This document shows positions 8,593 to 17,644 of a stretch of 64,000 nt of DNA, piece by piece; position 1 is the first letter of the stretch; every line of letters begins with the position of its first letter. A program made the translations under genes and the position numbers. Origin of the DNA: Micromonospora halotolerans (GTDB lineage: Bacteria; Actinomycetota; Actinomycetes; Mycobacteriales; Micromonosporaceae); the NCBI RefSeq assembly GCF_032108445.1, contig NZ_CP134876.1, positions 4,588,001 to 4,652,000 of the forward strand, given 5' to 3'. The notes beneath the pieces are model-generated. The model saw nothing but the letters and a program-made list of their open reading frames with translations. It had not been told where the DNA came from and did no database searches.

Positions 8593-10019
8593 CCGAGCAG
8601 ATCGTCCAGCCCCTGACCCAGGAGGAGCAGCTCGCCGCCCTCGGTCGCTACGAGTACGGCTGGGCCGACCCCGACGTCGCGGGGGCGGCTGCCCAGCGCG
8701 GCCTCAACGAGGCGGTGGTGCGGGACATCTCGGCCAAGAAGAACGAGCCGGCCTGGATGCTCGACCTGCGCCTCAAGGGCCTGCGGCTGTTCGGCCGCAA
8801 GCCGATGCCGGCGTGGGGCGCGGACCTCACCGGGATCGACTTCGACAACATCAAGTACTTCGTGCGGTCCACCGAGAAGCAGGCCACCAGCTGGGAGGAC
8901 CTGCCCGAGGACATCAAGAACACCTACGACCGGCTGGGCATCCCCGAGGCGGAGAAGCAGCGGCTGGTCGCCGGCGTCGCGGCGCAGTACGAGTCCGAGG
9001 TCGTCTACCACAAGATCCGTGAGGACCTCGAGGAGCAGGGTGTCATCTTCCTGGACACCGACACCGCGCTGCGCGAGCACGAGGACATCTTCAAGGAGTA
9101 CTTCGGCACGGTGATCCCGGTCGGCGACAACAAGTTCGCCGCCTTGAACACCTCCGTCTGGTCCGGTGGCTCGTTCATCTACGTGCCGAAGGGCGTGCAC
9201 GTGGAGATCCCGCTGCAGGCCTACTTCCGGATCAACACGGAGAACATGGGCCAGTTCGAGCGGACGCTGATCATCGTCGACGAGGGTGCGTACGTGCACT
9301 ACGTCGAGGGCTGCACCGCGCCGCTCTACTCCTCGGACTCGCTGCACAGCGCGGTCGTGGAGATCATCGTCAAGAAGAACGCCCGGTGCCGCTACACGAC
9401 CATCCAGAACTGGTCGAACAACGTCTACAACCTGGTGACCAAGCGCGCCGTCTGCCACGAGGGCGCGACCATGGAGTGGGTCGACGGCAACATCGGCTCC
9501 AAGGTCACCATGAAGTACCCGGCGGTCTACATGACCGGCGAGCACGCCAAGGGCGAGGTGCTCTCGGTGGCCATGGCCGGCGAGGGCCAGCACCAGGACG
9601 CGGGCGCCAAGATGGTGCACGCCGCGCCGCACACCTCCTCGACCATCGTGTCGAAGTCGATCGCCCGGGGCGGCGGCCGCACCTCCTACCGGGGCCTGGT
9701 GCAGGTGCTGGAGGGCTCGCACAGCAGCCGGAGCACGGTCAAGTGCGACGCGCTGCTGGTCGACACCATCTCCCGCTCCGACACCTACCCCTACGTCGAC
9801 ATCCGTGAGGACGACGTGTCGATGGGGCACGAGGCGACCGTCTCCAAGATCAGCGACGACCAGCTCTTCTACCTGATGAGCCGGGGCCTGAGCGAGGACG
9901 AGGCGATGGCCATGATCGTGCGCGGCTTCATCGAGCCGATCGCCAAGGAGCTCCCGATGGAGTACGCCCTGGAGCTCAACCGCCTGATCGAGCTCCAGAT
10001 GGAGGGCGCGGTCGGCTGA
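8589..10019 (+). CDS. sufB: Fe-S cluster assembly scaffold SufB
   Basis: A 476-residue SufB, the scaffold subunit of the SufBCD complex on which clusters are built. The C-terminal beta-helix region contains the conserved [20 protein letters not shown] and the C-terminal [15 protein letters not shown] signature shared with SufD. It begins inside the sufR stop codon, so the two are translationally coupled. The gap to sufD (88 bases) is by far the largest in this operon and contains a hairpin. Confidence 0.96.
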   Translation: MTEQIVQPLTQEEQLAALGRYEYGWADPDVAGAAAQRGLNEAVVRDISAKKNEPAWMLDLRLKGLRLFGRKPMPAWGADLTGIDFDNIKYFVRSTEKQATSWEDLPEDIKNTYDRLGIPEAEKQRLVAGVAAQYESEVVYHKIREDLEEQGVIFLDTDTALREHEDIFKEYFGTVIPVGDNKFAALNTSVWSGGSFIYVPKGVHVEIPLQAYFRINTENMGQFERTLIIVDEGAYVHYVEGCTAPLYSSDSLHSAVVEIIVKKNARCRYTTIQNWSNNVYNLVTKRAVCHEGATMEWVDGNIGSKVTMKYPAVYMTGEHAKGEVLSVAMAGEGQHQDAGAKMVHAAPHTSSTIVSKSIARGGGRTSYRGLVQVLEGSHSSRSTVKCDALLVDTISRSDTYPYVDIREDDVSMGHEATVSKISDDQLFYLMSRGLSEDEAMAMIVRGFIEPIAKELPMEYALELNRLIELQMEGAVG

Positions 10020-10034
10020 TCCCGACCACGTGGT

Positions 10035-10061
10035 GGCGGGCCGTGCCCAGCTCGGCCCGCC
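10035..10061 (+). other. Hairpin between sufB and sufD
   Basis: GGCGGGCC (10035-10042) and GGCCCGCC (10054-10061) form a perfect 8-bp stem with an 11-base loop, inside an operon whose other junctions overlap or nearly touch. It lacks a T tract, so a strong terminator is unlikely; an RNA-processing, stability or partial attenuation role would fit. Confidence 0.5.
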
Positions 10062-10107
10062 CTCCGGTTCACCTGACATCGCCGTCGCAGAACAGACCAA
10101 GGAAGAG

Positions 10108-11250
10108 ATGACTACCCAGGCTTCCGCGCCGCCCGCGACCAAGTCGCAGGCGCTCCGCTCGTACGACGTCGCCGACTTCCCGGCCCTCACCGGCCTGGAG
10201 GAGGAGTGGCGCTTCACCCCGCTCAAGCGCCTGCGCGGCCTGGCGGGGGAGGCGCAGGCCGCGACCGGCACGGTCCGCCACGAGCACGGTGACCTGCCCG
10301 AGGGCGTCACCATCGGCCGGATCGGCAGGGACGACCCGCGGGTGGGCAGCGTGCTCACCCCGTTCGACCGGATCAGCGCGCTGGCGTACGGCGGGGTCGA
10401 CGAGGCACTGCTGGTGCAGGTCGCCCGGGACGCCGTGGTCGAGGCGCCGGTGAGCCTGCGGGTGGTCGGCGGGGGCGCCGACGCGCTCGCCCTCGGCCAC
10501 ACCTTCGTCGAGGTGGGCCGGTTCGCCGAGGTGACCCTGGTGCTGGAGCACGTCGGGTCGGCCACCCTGGCCGACAACGTCGAGGTGTCGGTGGGCGACG
10601 GCGCGAAGCTCACCCTGGTCACCGTCGCCGACTGGGCCGAGGACGCGGTGCAGGCGCAGCACCTCAGGGTCAAGCTGGGCCGCGACGCCAAGGTGATCCA
10701 CGTCCAGGTGAGCCTCGGCGGCGACCTGGTCCGGCAGTACACCTCGGTGGAGTACACGCAGCGTGGCGGCGAGGCCGAGCTGTACGGCGTCTACTTCGCC
10801 GACGCCGGCCAGCACCTGGAGCACCGGCAGCTGGTCGACCACACCGTGCCGGACTGCCGCAGCTACGTCGGCTACCGGGGCGCCCTGCAGGGCGACAGCG
10901 CGCACACCGTCTGGGTCGGTGACGTGCTGATCCGGGCCGAGGCGACCGGCACCGACACGTACGAGATCAACCGGAACCTGCTGCTCACCGACGGCGCCCG
11001 GGCGGACTCGGTGCCCAACCTGGAGATCGAGACCGGCGAGATCGCCGGCGCCGGGCACGCCAGCGCGACCGGCCGCTTCGACGACGAGCAGCTCTTCTAC
11101 CTGATGGCCCGGGGCATCCCGGAGGGCGAGGCTCGCCGCCTGGTGGTCCGCGGCTTCTTCGCCGAGCTGATCAACAAGATCCCGGTCGAGGAGCTGCGCG
11201 AGCGGCTCGGCGACGCGATCGAGGCCCGCCTCACCAAGGCCGGCGCCTGA
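10108..11250 (+). CDS. sufD: Fe-S cluster assembly protein SufD
   Basis: A 380-residue SufD that pairs with SufB and SufC. It has the N-terminal EEWRFTPLKRL segment typical of SufD and the shared C-terminal DEQLFYLMARGIPEGEARRL signature; an internal conserved run reads YRGALQGDSAHTVWVGD. Start at ATG 10108 with AAGGAAG immediately before it; the frame opens earlier, but that part overlaps the intergenic hairpin and is not SufD-like. Its TGA overlaps the next ATG by one base. Confidence 0.94.
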   Translation: MTTQASAPPATKSQALRSYDVADFPALTGLEEEWRFTPLKRLRGLAGEAQAATGTVRHEHGDLPEGVTIGRIGRDDPRVGSVLTPFDRISALAYGGVDEALLVQVARDAVVEAPVSLRVVGGGADALALGHTFVEVGRFAEVTLVLEHVGSATLADNVEVSVGDGAKLTLVTVADWAEDAVQAQHLRVKLGRDAKVIHVQVSLGGDLVRQYTSVEYTQRGGEAELYGVYFADAGQHLEHRQLVDHTVPDCRSYVGYRGALQGDSAHTVWVGDVLIRAEATGTDTYEINRNLLLTDGARADSVPNLEIETGEIAGAGHASATGRFDDEQLFYLMARGIPEGEARRLVVRGFFAELINKIPVEELRERLGDAIEARLTKAGA

Positions 11251-11576
11251 TGATCAAGATCTGCTCGACCGAGGACGTGCCCAAGGGCACCGCGATCAGC
11301 GCCGACGTCGACGGCATGCAGATCGCGATCGTGCACGGCGAGGACGACGCGTTCTACGCCGTGTACGACGAGTGCTCGCACGCCGCGGTGGCCCTGTCCG
11401 AGGGCGAGGTCGACGGGTGCACGCTGGAATGCTGGCTGCACGGATCCCGTTTCGACCTACGGACGGGTGAGCCCACCGGGCTCCCCGCCACCGAACCCGT
11501 TCCCGTCTACCCCGTCGAAGTCCGCGACGGCGACATCTACGTCAGCCTGACGCCGAGCAATGGAGTGACCCGCTGA
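11250..11576 (+). CDS. Rieske-type [2Fe-2S] ferredoxin in the suf operon
   Basis: A 108-residue Rieske domain protein with the cluster ligands CSH near residue 43 and CWLH near residue 63 (ECWLHGSRFDLRTGEP), spaced as in non-heme dioxygenase ferredoxins. Single-domain Rieske proteins of this kind are common in actinobacterial suf operons and probably supply electrons for cluster assembly; that role is inferred from position. It overlaps sufD and sufC by one base each (TGATG), so its expression is tightly coupled to both. Confidence 0.92.
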   Translation: MIKICSTEDVPKGTAISADVDGMQIAIVHGEDDAFYAVYDECSHAAVALSEGEVDGCTLECWLHGSRFDLRTGEPTGLPATEPVPVYPVEVRDGDIYVSLTPSNGVTR

Positions 11577-12349
11577 TGAGCACCCTGGAGATCCGCGACC
11601 TGAAGGTGTCGGTCAAGCTGCCCGAGGGTGAGCTCAAGCCGATCCTTTCCGGTGTCGACCTGACCGTGAAGTCGGGCGAGACCCACGCCATCATGGGCCC
11701 GAACGGCTCCGGCAAGTCCACCCTGGCGTACTCGATCGCCGGCCACCCCAAGTACGAGATCACCGGCGGCTCGGTGACCCTCGACGGCGAGGACGTGCTG
11801 GCCATGTCCGTCGACGAGCGGGCCCGCGCCGGCCTCTTCCTGGCCATGCAGTACCCGGTCGAGGTCCCCGGCGTCTCGGTGGCCAACTTCCTGCGCACCG
11901 CCAAGACCGCCATCGACGGCGAGGCGCCGAAGCTGCGCACCTGGGCCGGCGAGCTGCGCGGTGCCATGGAGAAGCTCCAGATGGACCCGGCGTTCGCCCA
12001 GCGCAACGTCAACGAGGGCTTCTCCGGCGGCGAGAAGAAGCGGCACGAGATCGTGCAGCTGGAGCTGCTCAAGCCGAAGATCGCCATCCTCGACGAGACC
12101 GACTCCGGCCTCGACGTGGACGCGCTGCGCGTGGTCAGCGAGGGCGTCAACCGGGTGCGCGACACCGGCGACACGGGCCTGCTGCTGATCACCCACTACA
12201 CGCGGATCCTGCGCTACATCAAGCCGGACTTCGTGCACGTCTTCGTGGCCGGCCGGATCGTCGAGCAGGGCGGCTCGGAGTTGGCCGACAAGCTCGAGGA
12301 CGAGGGCTACGAGCGGTACGTCGCCGGGGCCGGTTCGGCGCGGGCCTGA
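11576..12349 (+). CDS. sufC: Fe-S assembly ATPase SufC
   Basis: A 257-residue ABC-type ATPase that drives the SufBCD complex. Walker A is GPNGSGKST near residue 41, the family-specific signature is NEGFSGGEKKRHEI, and Walker B is KIAILDETDSGLD, with the Glu to Asp variation usual for SufC. It sits between the Rieske gene and sufS, starting inside the stop codon of the former. Confidence 0.96.
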   Translation: MSTLEIRDLKVSVKLPEGELKPILSGVDLTVKSGETHAIMGPNGSGKSTLAYSIAGHPKYEITGGSVTLDGEDVLAMSVDERARAGLFLAMQYPVEVPGVSVANFLRTAKTAIDGEAPKLRTWAGELRGAMEKLQMDPAFAQRNVNEGFSGGEKKRHEIVQLELLKPKIAILDETDSGLDVDALRVVSEGVNRVRDTGDTGLLLITHYTRILRYIKPDFVHVFVAGRIVEQGGSELADKLEDEGYERYVAGAGSARA

Positions 12350-12354
12350 GCACG

Positions 12355-13659
12355 ATGACCTCCATCGCGATCCCGTCGGGCATGCCGCAGTACGACGACG
12401 TGCCCCGCTTCGACGTGGCGCGGGTGCGGGCCGACTTCCCGATCCTGGACCGGGAGGTCAACGGGCACCCGCTGGTCTACCTCGACAGCGCCAACACCTC
12501 GCACAAGCCGCGGCAGGTGCTCGACGTGCTCGCCGAGCACTACGCGATGCACAACGCCAACGTGTCGCGCTCGGTGCACACGCTGGGCACCGAGGCGACC
12601 GAGGCGTACGAGGGTGCCCGGGCGAAGATCGCCGCGTTCATCAACGCGCCCAGCGTGGACGAGGTGGTCTTCACCAAGAACTCCACCGAGGCGATCAACC
12701 TGGTGGCGTACGCGTTCTCGAACGCCTCGCTGCGCCCGGACGCCGACCCGCGGTTCCGCATCGGCCCGGGTGACGAGATCGTCATCTCCGAGATGGAGCA
12801 CCACTCGAACATCGTCCCGTGGCAGCTCCTCGCGGAGCGCACCGGCGCGACCCTGCGCTGGTTCCCGGTGACCGACCACGGTCGGCTCGACGAGTCCGGG
12901 CTGGACGACCTGGTCACCGAGCGGACGAAGATCGTCTCGCTGGTGCACATGTCCAACATCCTCGGCACGGTCAACGCCACCGCACGGATCACCCAGCGGG
13001 TCCGCGAGGTGGGCGCCCTGCTGCTGCTCGACTGCTCGCAGTCGGTGCCGCACCTGCCCATGGACGTGGTCGACTACGACGCGGACTTCATCGTCTTCAC
13101 CGGCCACAAGATGTGCGGGCCGACCGGCATCGGTGTGCTGTGGGGCCGGGGCGAGCTGCTCGCCGCGATGCCCCCGGTGTTCGGTGGCGGCTCGATGATC
13201 GAGACCGTGTCGATGGCCCGCTCCACGTTCGCCGCGCCGCCGGCCCGGTTCGAGGCGGGCACGCCGCCGATCGCCGAGGCGGTCGCGCTCGGGGCGGCGG
13301 TCGACTACCTCACCGGGATCGGGATGCGGGCCATCCAGTGGCACGAGAAGGAGTTGACGGCGTACGCGCTGGACGCCCTCGCCACCGTGCCGGGGCTGCG
13401 CGTCTTCGGCCCGAACGTGCCGGTCGGCCGGGGCGGGACGATCTCGTTCGCGCTCGGCGACGTGCACCCGCACGACGTCGGGCAGGTGCTCGACTCGCTC
13501 GGCGTGCAGGTCCGGGTGGGTCACCACTGCGCCAAGCCGGTGTGCACCCGGTTCGGCGTGCCGGCCACGACCCGGGCGTCGTTCTACCTGTACACCACGA
13601 CCGAGGAGATCGACGCGCTGGTGGCCGGTCTCGAGCAGGTGCGGAAGGTGTTCGACTGA
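12355..13659 (+). CDS. sufS: Cysteine desulfurase SufS
   Basis: A 434-residue PLP enzyme that abstracts sulfur from cysteine for cluster assembly. The PLP-lysine is in FTGHKMCGPTG and the persulfide cysteine in RVGHHCAKPVCTRFG near the C-terminus; EMEHHSNIVPWQ is also conserved. Only five bases separate it from sufC, and its TGA overlaps the sufU start by one base, fitting the SufS-SufU pairing of Gram-positive bacteria. Confidence 0.96.
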   Translation: MTSIAIPSGMPQYDDVPRFDVARVRADFPILDREVNGHPLVYLDSANTSHKPRQVLDVLAEHYAMHNANVSRSVHTLGTEATEAYEGARAKIAAFINAPSVDEVVFTKNSTEAINLVAYAFSNASLRPDADPRFRIGPGDEIVISEMEHHSNIVPWQLLAERTGATLRWFPVTDHGRLDESGLDDLVTERTKIVSLVHMSNILGTVNATARITQRVREVGALLLLDCSQSVPHLPMDVVDYDADFIVFTGHKMCGPTGIGVLWGRGELLAAMPPVFGGGSMIETVSMARSTFAAPPARFEAGTPPIAEAVALGAAVDYLTGIGMRAIQWHEKELTAYALDALATVPGLRVFGPNVPVGRGGTISFALGDVHPHDVGQVLDSLGVQVRVGHHCAKPVCTRFGVPATTRASFYLYTTTEEIDALVAGLEQVRKVFD

Positions 13660-14132
13660 TGCAGCTCGACCAGCTCTACCAGGAGATCATCCTGGACCAC
13701 TACAAGCACCCGCACGGCCGCGGCCTGCGGGACGCGACGGACCCGGCCGCCGCGGTCGGCGAGGCGCACCACGTCAACCCGACCTGCGGCGACGAGATCA
13801 CCGTGCGGGTGACGACCGACGGCAAGGTGTTCACCGACATCTCGTACGACGGGATGGGCTGCTCGATCAGCCAGGCGTCGGCCAGCGTGCTGCACGAGTT
13901 GCTGCGCGGCCGGGCCGCCGACGACGCCACCGTGGTGCACGAGGCGTTCGTCGAGTTGATGTCCGGGCGTGGCCAGGTCACGCCGGACGAGGACGTGCTC
14001 GGAGACGGGGTGGCGTTCGCGGGTGTCGCGCGCTACCCGGCCCGGGTGAAATGCGCGCTGCTGTCGTGGATGGCGTTCAAGGACGCCGCGGCACGCGCCG
14101 GGGTGGGCGTGAGCCCGGAGGTGAAGGCATGA
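13659..14132 (+). CDS. sufU: Zinc-dependent sulfurtransferase SufU
   Basis: A 157-residue IscU-like protein that takes the persulfide from SufS in Gram-positive systems. Cysteines appear at the three expected places: NPTCGDE, MGCSISQAS and RVKCALLSW, with the Asp of CGD also present as a zinc ligand. The start overlaps the sufS stop (13657-13659) by one base; the open frame continues far upstream through sufS antisense-free sequence but is a shadow there. It overlaps the next gene by four bases (ATGA). Confidence 0.94.
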   Translation: MQLDQLYQEIILDHYKHPHGRGLRDATDPAAAVGEAHHVNPTCGDEITVRVTTDGKVFTDISYDGMGCSISQASASVLHELLRGRAADDATVVHEAFVELMSGRGQVTPDEDVLGDGVAFAGVARYPARVKCALLSWMAFKDAAARAGVGVSPEVKA

Positions 14133-14560
14133 GCAGCGAAGAGACCGCCTCGACGGCGGAGACCGGCGCGGTGGCGACGGACGGCGCGGCCCCGGCCGGC
14201 GGCGCGACGGCCAACGGCGGGACGACCGGCGGTGGCAAGGCCCCGCTCGACGCCATCGAAGAGGCGATGAAGGACGTCGTCGACCCCGAGCTGGGCATCA
14301 ACGTGGTCGACCTCGGCCTCGTGTACGGCATCCACGTCGACGACCAGAACGTCGCCACCCTGGACATGACGCTGACCTCGGCGGCGTGCCCGCTCACCGA
14401 CGTCATCGAGGACCAGGCCCGGCAGGCGCTGACCACCGGCCCGGGCGGCGGCCTGGTCGACGACATCCGGATCAACTGGGTCTGGCTGCCGCCGTGGGGC
14501 CCCGACAAGATCACCGACGAGGGCCGGGACCAGCTCCGCTCCCTCGGCTTCAACGTCTGA
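14129..14560 (+). CDS. sufT: SufT-like metal-sulfur cluster assembly factor (DUF59/MIP18 family)
   Basis: A 143-residue protein. The first 45 residues are Ala/Thr/Gly-rich and look disordered; the rest is a MIP18/DUF59 domain (EAMKDVVDPELGINVVDLGL) with the conserved Cys in SAACPLTDVIE. SufT-type proteins help mature Fe-S proteins and usually close actinobacterial suf operons, as here. ATG at 14129 overlaps the sufU stop. The low-complexity N-terminal extension is longer than in many homologues. Confidence 0.9.
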   Translation: MSSEETASTAETGAVATDGAAPAGGATANGGTTGGGKAPLDAIEEAMKDVVDPELGINVVDLGLVYGIHVDDQNVATLDMTLTSAACPLTDVIEDQARQALTTGPGGGLVDDIRINWVWLPPWGPDKITDEGRDQLRSLGFNV

Positions 14561-14652
14561 CCGTTCCCCGGTCACCGTCGAGCGCGACACCCCCGCGGGG
14601 TGCCGTGCTCGACCCGTTCCACCCCCCGAACCCGGCCTGACCACCCCCTGGC

Positions 14653-14982
14653 TCAGCGGTTGTCGCCGCTGCCGCCCAGCACGCCACGGTCCTGGCGGCT
14701 GGCCAGCTTCGCCAGGTTGGCCGCTGCGATGTCGTCGAGCGACAGGTCGAGGTAGTCGGCGAGCACCGCCAGGTACCAGAGCACGTCGCCCAGTTCCCGG
14801 GCGATGTCGGCCCGGTCGATCCGCGACTCGTCGCTGTCCAGGTCCCGGACCCACTTCTTGAACTTCTCGGCGATCTCACCCGACTCGCCGACCAGCCCGA
14901 GCACCAGGTGGAGCAGCTCGTTCCTCTTGTCCCGTGGAGCGGCCGTACGGAGGGCGCCGCGCTGATACTCGTCCAGGTCCAT
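14653..14982 (-). CDS. MazG-like nucleotide pyrophosphohydrolase
   Basis: A 109-residue all-alpha NTP-PPase of the MazG type. The metal-binding ExxE...ExxD pattern is visible (ESGEIAEKFKKW, then ELGDVLWYLAVLADYL). These enzymes hydrolyse nucleoside triphosphates to monophosphate and PPi, often cleaning damaged nucleotides. Start at ATG 14982 (MDLDEY). It faces the suf operon tail-to-tail; a weak hairpin (CACCCC/GGGGTG near 14586-14600) lies in the 92-base gap. Confidence 0.82.
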   Translation of the reverse strand: MDLDEYQRGALRTAAPRDKRNELLHLVLGLVGESGEIAEKFKKWVRDLDSDESRIDRADIARELGDVLWYLAVLADYLDLSLDDIAAANLAKLASRQDRGVLGGSGDNR

Positions 14983-15185
14983 GGCGGACCAGTATGGTCG
15001 AGCATCGCCTGCCCGGGCGGGCGGGTGTCCCCGCCATGAAACAATCCGGTGGCGGCCCGGGGGAGGGGCAGGCACGATGGGCGCGTGATCGAGGCGTACC
15101 CGAAGCAGGCTCCTGTCCGTGCGGCCACTGCCGCGCGCCGACAGCGCACCCTGCCGCCGGCCGCCTCGACCCGCCGCCCACTGTC

Positions 15186-15818
15186 GTGACCGGGGCGTTC
15201 CTCGCCGGTCTGGTGGCCGGCTACGGCGTCGCCGTCCCGGTCGGCGCGATCGCGATCCTCATCCTCGGGCTCAGCGCCCGCACCGGCTTCCGGGTCGGCG
15301 CCGCCGCGGCGCTCGCCGTGGCCACCGCCGACGGGCTCTACGCGGCGGCCGCCGCGCTCGGCGGCGCCGGCCTGGCCGGGATCGTCGCGCCGGTCGCGGG
15401 CCCACTGCGGGTGGTGGCCGCGCTCGTCCTGCTCGGCCTCGCCGGCCACGGGCTGTGGCGGACCTGGTCCGCCCGCCGGACCCGGGAGGTCGCGGAGGCG
15501 CCGGTGGGCCGCGGGCTGAAGAGCCCCGGGCGCGCGTACGCGGCGCTGCTCGGCCTCACGCTGCTGAACCCGGCCACGGTGGTCTACTTCGCCGCGCTGG
15601 TGCTCGGCCGCCAGGACACCGCCGACCCGGACGTGGCCACCGCCGCGCTCTTCGTGGCCGGCGCCTTCCTGGCCTCGGCGAGCTGGCAACTGGTCGTCGC
15701 CGGTGGCGGCACCATGGTCGGCCGGGCGCTGGCCGGGCCGCGCGGTCGCCTGGTCACCGGCCTGGTCTCCAGCGCCCTCATCGCCGCCCTGGCGGTCGCC
15801 ACCCTGCTGCCCGACTGA
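15186..15818 (+). CDS. LysE/RhtB-family exporter
   Basis: A 210-residue membrane protein with six hydrophobic segments. The N-terminus (FLAGLVAGYGVAVPVGAIA) and the mid-protein LTLLNPATVVYFAALV are hallmarks of LysE-type amino acid or solute exporters; the substrate is unknown. GTG at 15186 overlaps the TGA of a possible 34-codon upstream reading frame (15086-15189), so translation may be coupled. It is followed closely by the acVLRF1 gene. Confidence 0.82.
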   Translation: MTGAFLAGLVAGYGVAVPVGAIAILILGLSARTGFRVGAAAALAVATADGLYAAAAALGGAGLAGIVAPVAGPLRVVAALVLLGLAGHGLWRTWSARRTREVAEAPVGRGLKSPGRAYAALLGLTLLNPATVVYFAALVLGRQDTADPDVATAALFVAGAFLASASWQLVVAGGGTMVGRALAGPRGRLVTGLVSSALIAALAVATLLPD

Positions 15819-15843
15819 GCCGCTGGTGCCGTACGGTCGGGCG

Positions 15844-16506
15844 GTGACCAGCCGACCCGCAGCCGGGGGCGGCCGGTGGGTCGAGGTCGACCCGACCCGC
15901 GTCGCCCGCTGGGTCGAGGGCTTCGCCGACCGGCACGGCCCGCCCGCCACGACCGTGGAGGGGTACGGCCTGCTGCTCACCGCCCCCGACGGCGCCACCG
16001 CCGAGCTGCACACCCCGCCCGGCGCCCCGGCCGCCGCCGACGTGCCCGGGTTCGTGGCCGCGGCCGGCGCGCCCCGCCGGCTCGGCCTGCTGCTGGCCCG
16101 CAAGGGCGCGGTGGCGGTCGGTGTCGCCGAGGGCGCCGAGCTGCTCGTCTCCAAGGTGGACACCCGGTACGTGCAGGGGCGGACCGCCGCCGGCGGCTGG
16201 TCCCAGCAGCGCTTCGCGCGGCGGCGGGACAACCAGGCCAAGGCGGCGCTGGGCGACGCGGCCGAGCTGGCCGTACGCCTGCTGTTGCCGGAGGCGGAGC
16301 GCCTCGCGGCCGTGGTCGGCGGCGGCGACCGGCGGGCCGTGGACACCGTGCTGGCCGACCGGCGGCTGGCTCCGCTCGCCGCCCTGCGCGCGGAGCGGCT
16401 GCTCGACGTGCCCGAACCCCGGCACGCGGTGCTGGTCGGCGCGGTCGCCGCCGCCCGCGCGGTGCGGATCCTGGTCCGCGACCCGGCCCCCGAGAGAGCC
16501 GGCTGA
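15844..16506 (+). CDS. acVLRF1-family peptidyl-tRNA hydrolase / release-factor-like protein
   Basis: A 220-residue protein of the actinobacterial Vms1-like release factor 1 (VLRF1) family. The diagnostic loop GGWSQQRFARRRDNQ, near residues 118-132, is the catalytic-loop counterpart of the eRF1 GGQ region, with conserved Gln. Relatives cleave nascent chains from peptidyl-tRNA on stalled ribosomes or large subunits. GTG 15844 is chosen because it begins the conserved part; the frame stays open upstream through the LysE gene. It lies 25 bases after that gene and may be co-transcribed. Confidence 0.82.
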   Translation: MTSRPAAGGGRWVEVDPTRVARWVEGFADRHGPPATTVEGYGLLLTAPDGATAELHTPPGAPAAADVPGFVAAAGAPRRLGLLLARKGAVAVGVAEGAELLVSKVDTRYVQGRTAAGGWSQQRFARRRDNQAKAALGDAAELAVRLLLPEAERLAAVVGGGDRRAVDTVLADRRLAPLAALRAERLLDVPEPRHAVLVGAVAAARAVRILVRDPAPERAG

Positions 16507-16544
16507 GCCCACCCATCGCCGGTGGTGCCCCGCCGACACGACGG

Positions 16545-16574
16545 GACCCCGGCGCCGGGGTGGTCGCCGGGGTC
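16545..16574. terminator. Hairpin between convergent genes
   Basis: GACCCCGGCG (16545-16554) and CGCCGGGGTC (16565-16574) form a perfect 10-bp stem with a 10-base loop between two genes that converge here, suggesting a shared bidirectional terminator. No T tract is obvious. Confidence 0.6.
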
Positions 16575-16594
16575 CGCGTGCGGTCGGTCGGGGT

Positions 16595-17509
16595 TTACAG
16601 GCTGCCGCCGAAGGTGTCGCAGGCCTTCGGGTCGCCGGTGGAGAAGCCCTTGGTGAACCACTGCTTGCGCTGCTCGGAGGTGCCGTGGGTGAACTCGTCG
16701 GGGTTCACCGGCCGGCCCGAGCGCTGCTGGATGGCGTCGTCGCCGATCTTCTCGGCCGTGTCGATCGCCTGCTGGATGTCCTGGTCGGTGATGCTCTTGA
16801 AGATCTTCTGGCCCTGCTCGTCGGAGGTGCCGGTGGCGTTCTTCGCCCAGGCGCCGGCGTAGCAGTCGGCCTGGAGTTCCAGCTTCACCGACAGCGTGTT
16901 GGCGCTCTGCGGGTCGCGCTGCTGCTGGCGGCGCATCTGCGCCTCGGTGCCGAGCAGGTCCTGCACGTGGTGCCCGTACTCGTGGGCCAGCACGTACGGC
17001 TGGGCGAACTCGCCCTCGGCGCCGAGCTGATCGGCGAGCAGGCGGTAGAAGGTGAGGTCGATGTAGACGAGGTCGTCGGCCGGGCAGTAGAACGGGCCGA
17101 CCCCGGAGTCGGCCGCGCCGCAGCCGGTGCTCACGTTCTGGCTGAAGAACACGGTCTTCGACGGCTTGTACTGGTCGCCGAACACCTCCGGCAGGGCGGT
17201 CCGCCAGTACGCCTGGATCGAGTTGACGTAGAGCGTGTTGCGGCAGTCGAGCTGCTTCAGCGCGTCCTCCGCGGAGCACTTCTGCTCCAGCGAGGTGTTG
17301 TCGCCCTGCTCCGACCCGCCGCCGTTGGTGGCCGCGTTCAGCCCGAAGCCGCCGCCCACCAGGGCGACCAGGACGGCGATGATGATGCCCACGATCCCGC
17401 CCCGGCCACCGCCGATCGGGATCGGGATGCCCATCCCGCCGCCTCCGCCGGACCCTCGCCGGTCATCCACCTGGCTGGTGTCGACCCGCGCGTTCTCGTT
17501 CAGCTCCAT
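16595..17509 (-). CDS. Neutral zinc metallopeptidase, membrane-anchored
   Basis: A 305-residue protein with a Gly-rich cytoplasmic N-terminus, one transmembrane helix near residues 35-60 (GIVGIIIAVLVALVGGGFGL) and an external zinc peptidase domain. The active site is HEYGHHVQDLLG (HExxH); four or more Cys outside the membrane may form disulfides. This matches the YpfJ/KPN_00459-type family, whose biological role is not well known. Start at ATG 17509, with a GGGG stretch upstream; a GTG at 17524 would add five residues. Confidence 0.85.
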   Translation of the reverse strand: MELNENARVDTSQVDDRRGSGGGGGMGIPIPIGGGRGGIVGIIIAVLVALVGGGFGLNAATNGGGSEQGDNTSLEQKCSAEDALKQLDCRNTLYVNSIQAYWRTALPEVFGDQYKPSKTVFFSQNVSTGCGAADSGVGPFYCPADDLVYIDLTFYRLLADQLGAEGEFAQPYVLAHEYGHHVQDLLGTEAQMRRQQQRDPQSANTLSVKLELQADCYAGAWAKNATGTSDEQGQKIFKSITDQDIQQAIDTAEKIGDDAIQQRSGRPVNPDEFTHGTSEQRKQWFTKGFSTGDPKACDTFGGSL

Positions 17510-17632
17510 GATGACCCCGATCACCGATTAGTCCGTATGTGGTGGTTGCGGTACCGGACCGGGTCCGGACGGGGTTTTTCGTACCCGATGATCTTGCGTG
17601 GTAATCCGGCGGGCCGGCCGGGGAGCGCCCGG

Positions 17633-17638
17633 TACAAT
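17633..17638 (+). promoter_or_regulatory. -10 element upstream of the ABC-F leader
   Basis: TACAAT is a near-consensus -10 with no good -35. Six bases separate its end from a GTG at 17645, which is therefore a likely leaderless start of a tiny upstream ORF. Confidence 0.45.
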
Positions 17639-17644
17639 TGGCGC

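Noticed and set aside
14550..17279. 909-codon minus-strand frame across several genes
   Set aside because: It spans MazG, LysE-like, acVLRF1 and peptidase genes in varying frames, and has no homology; it is a GC-bias artefact.
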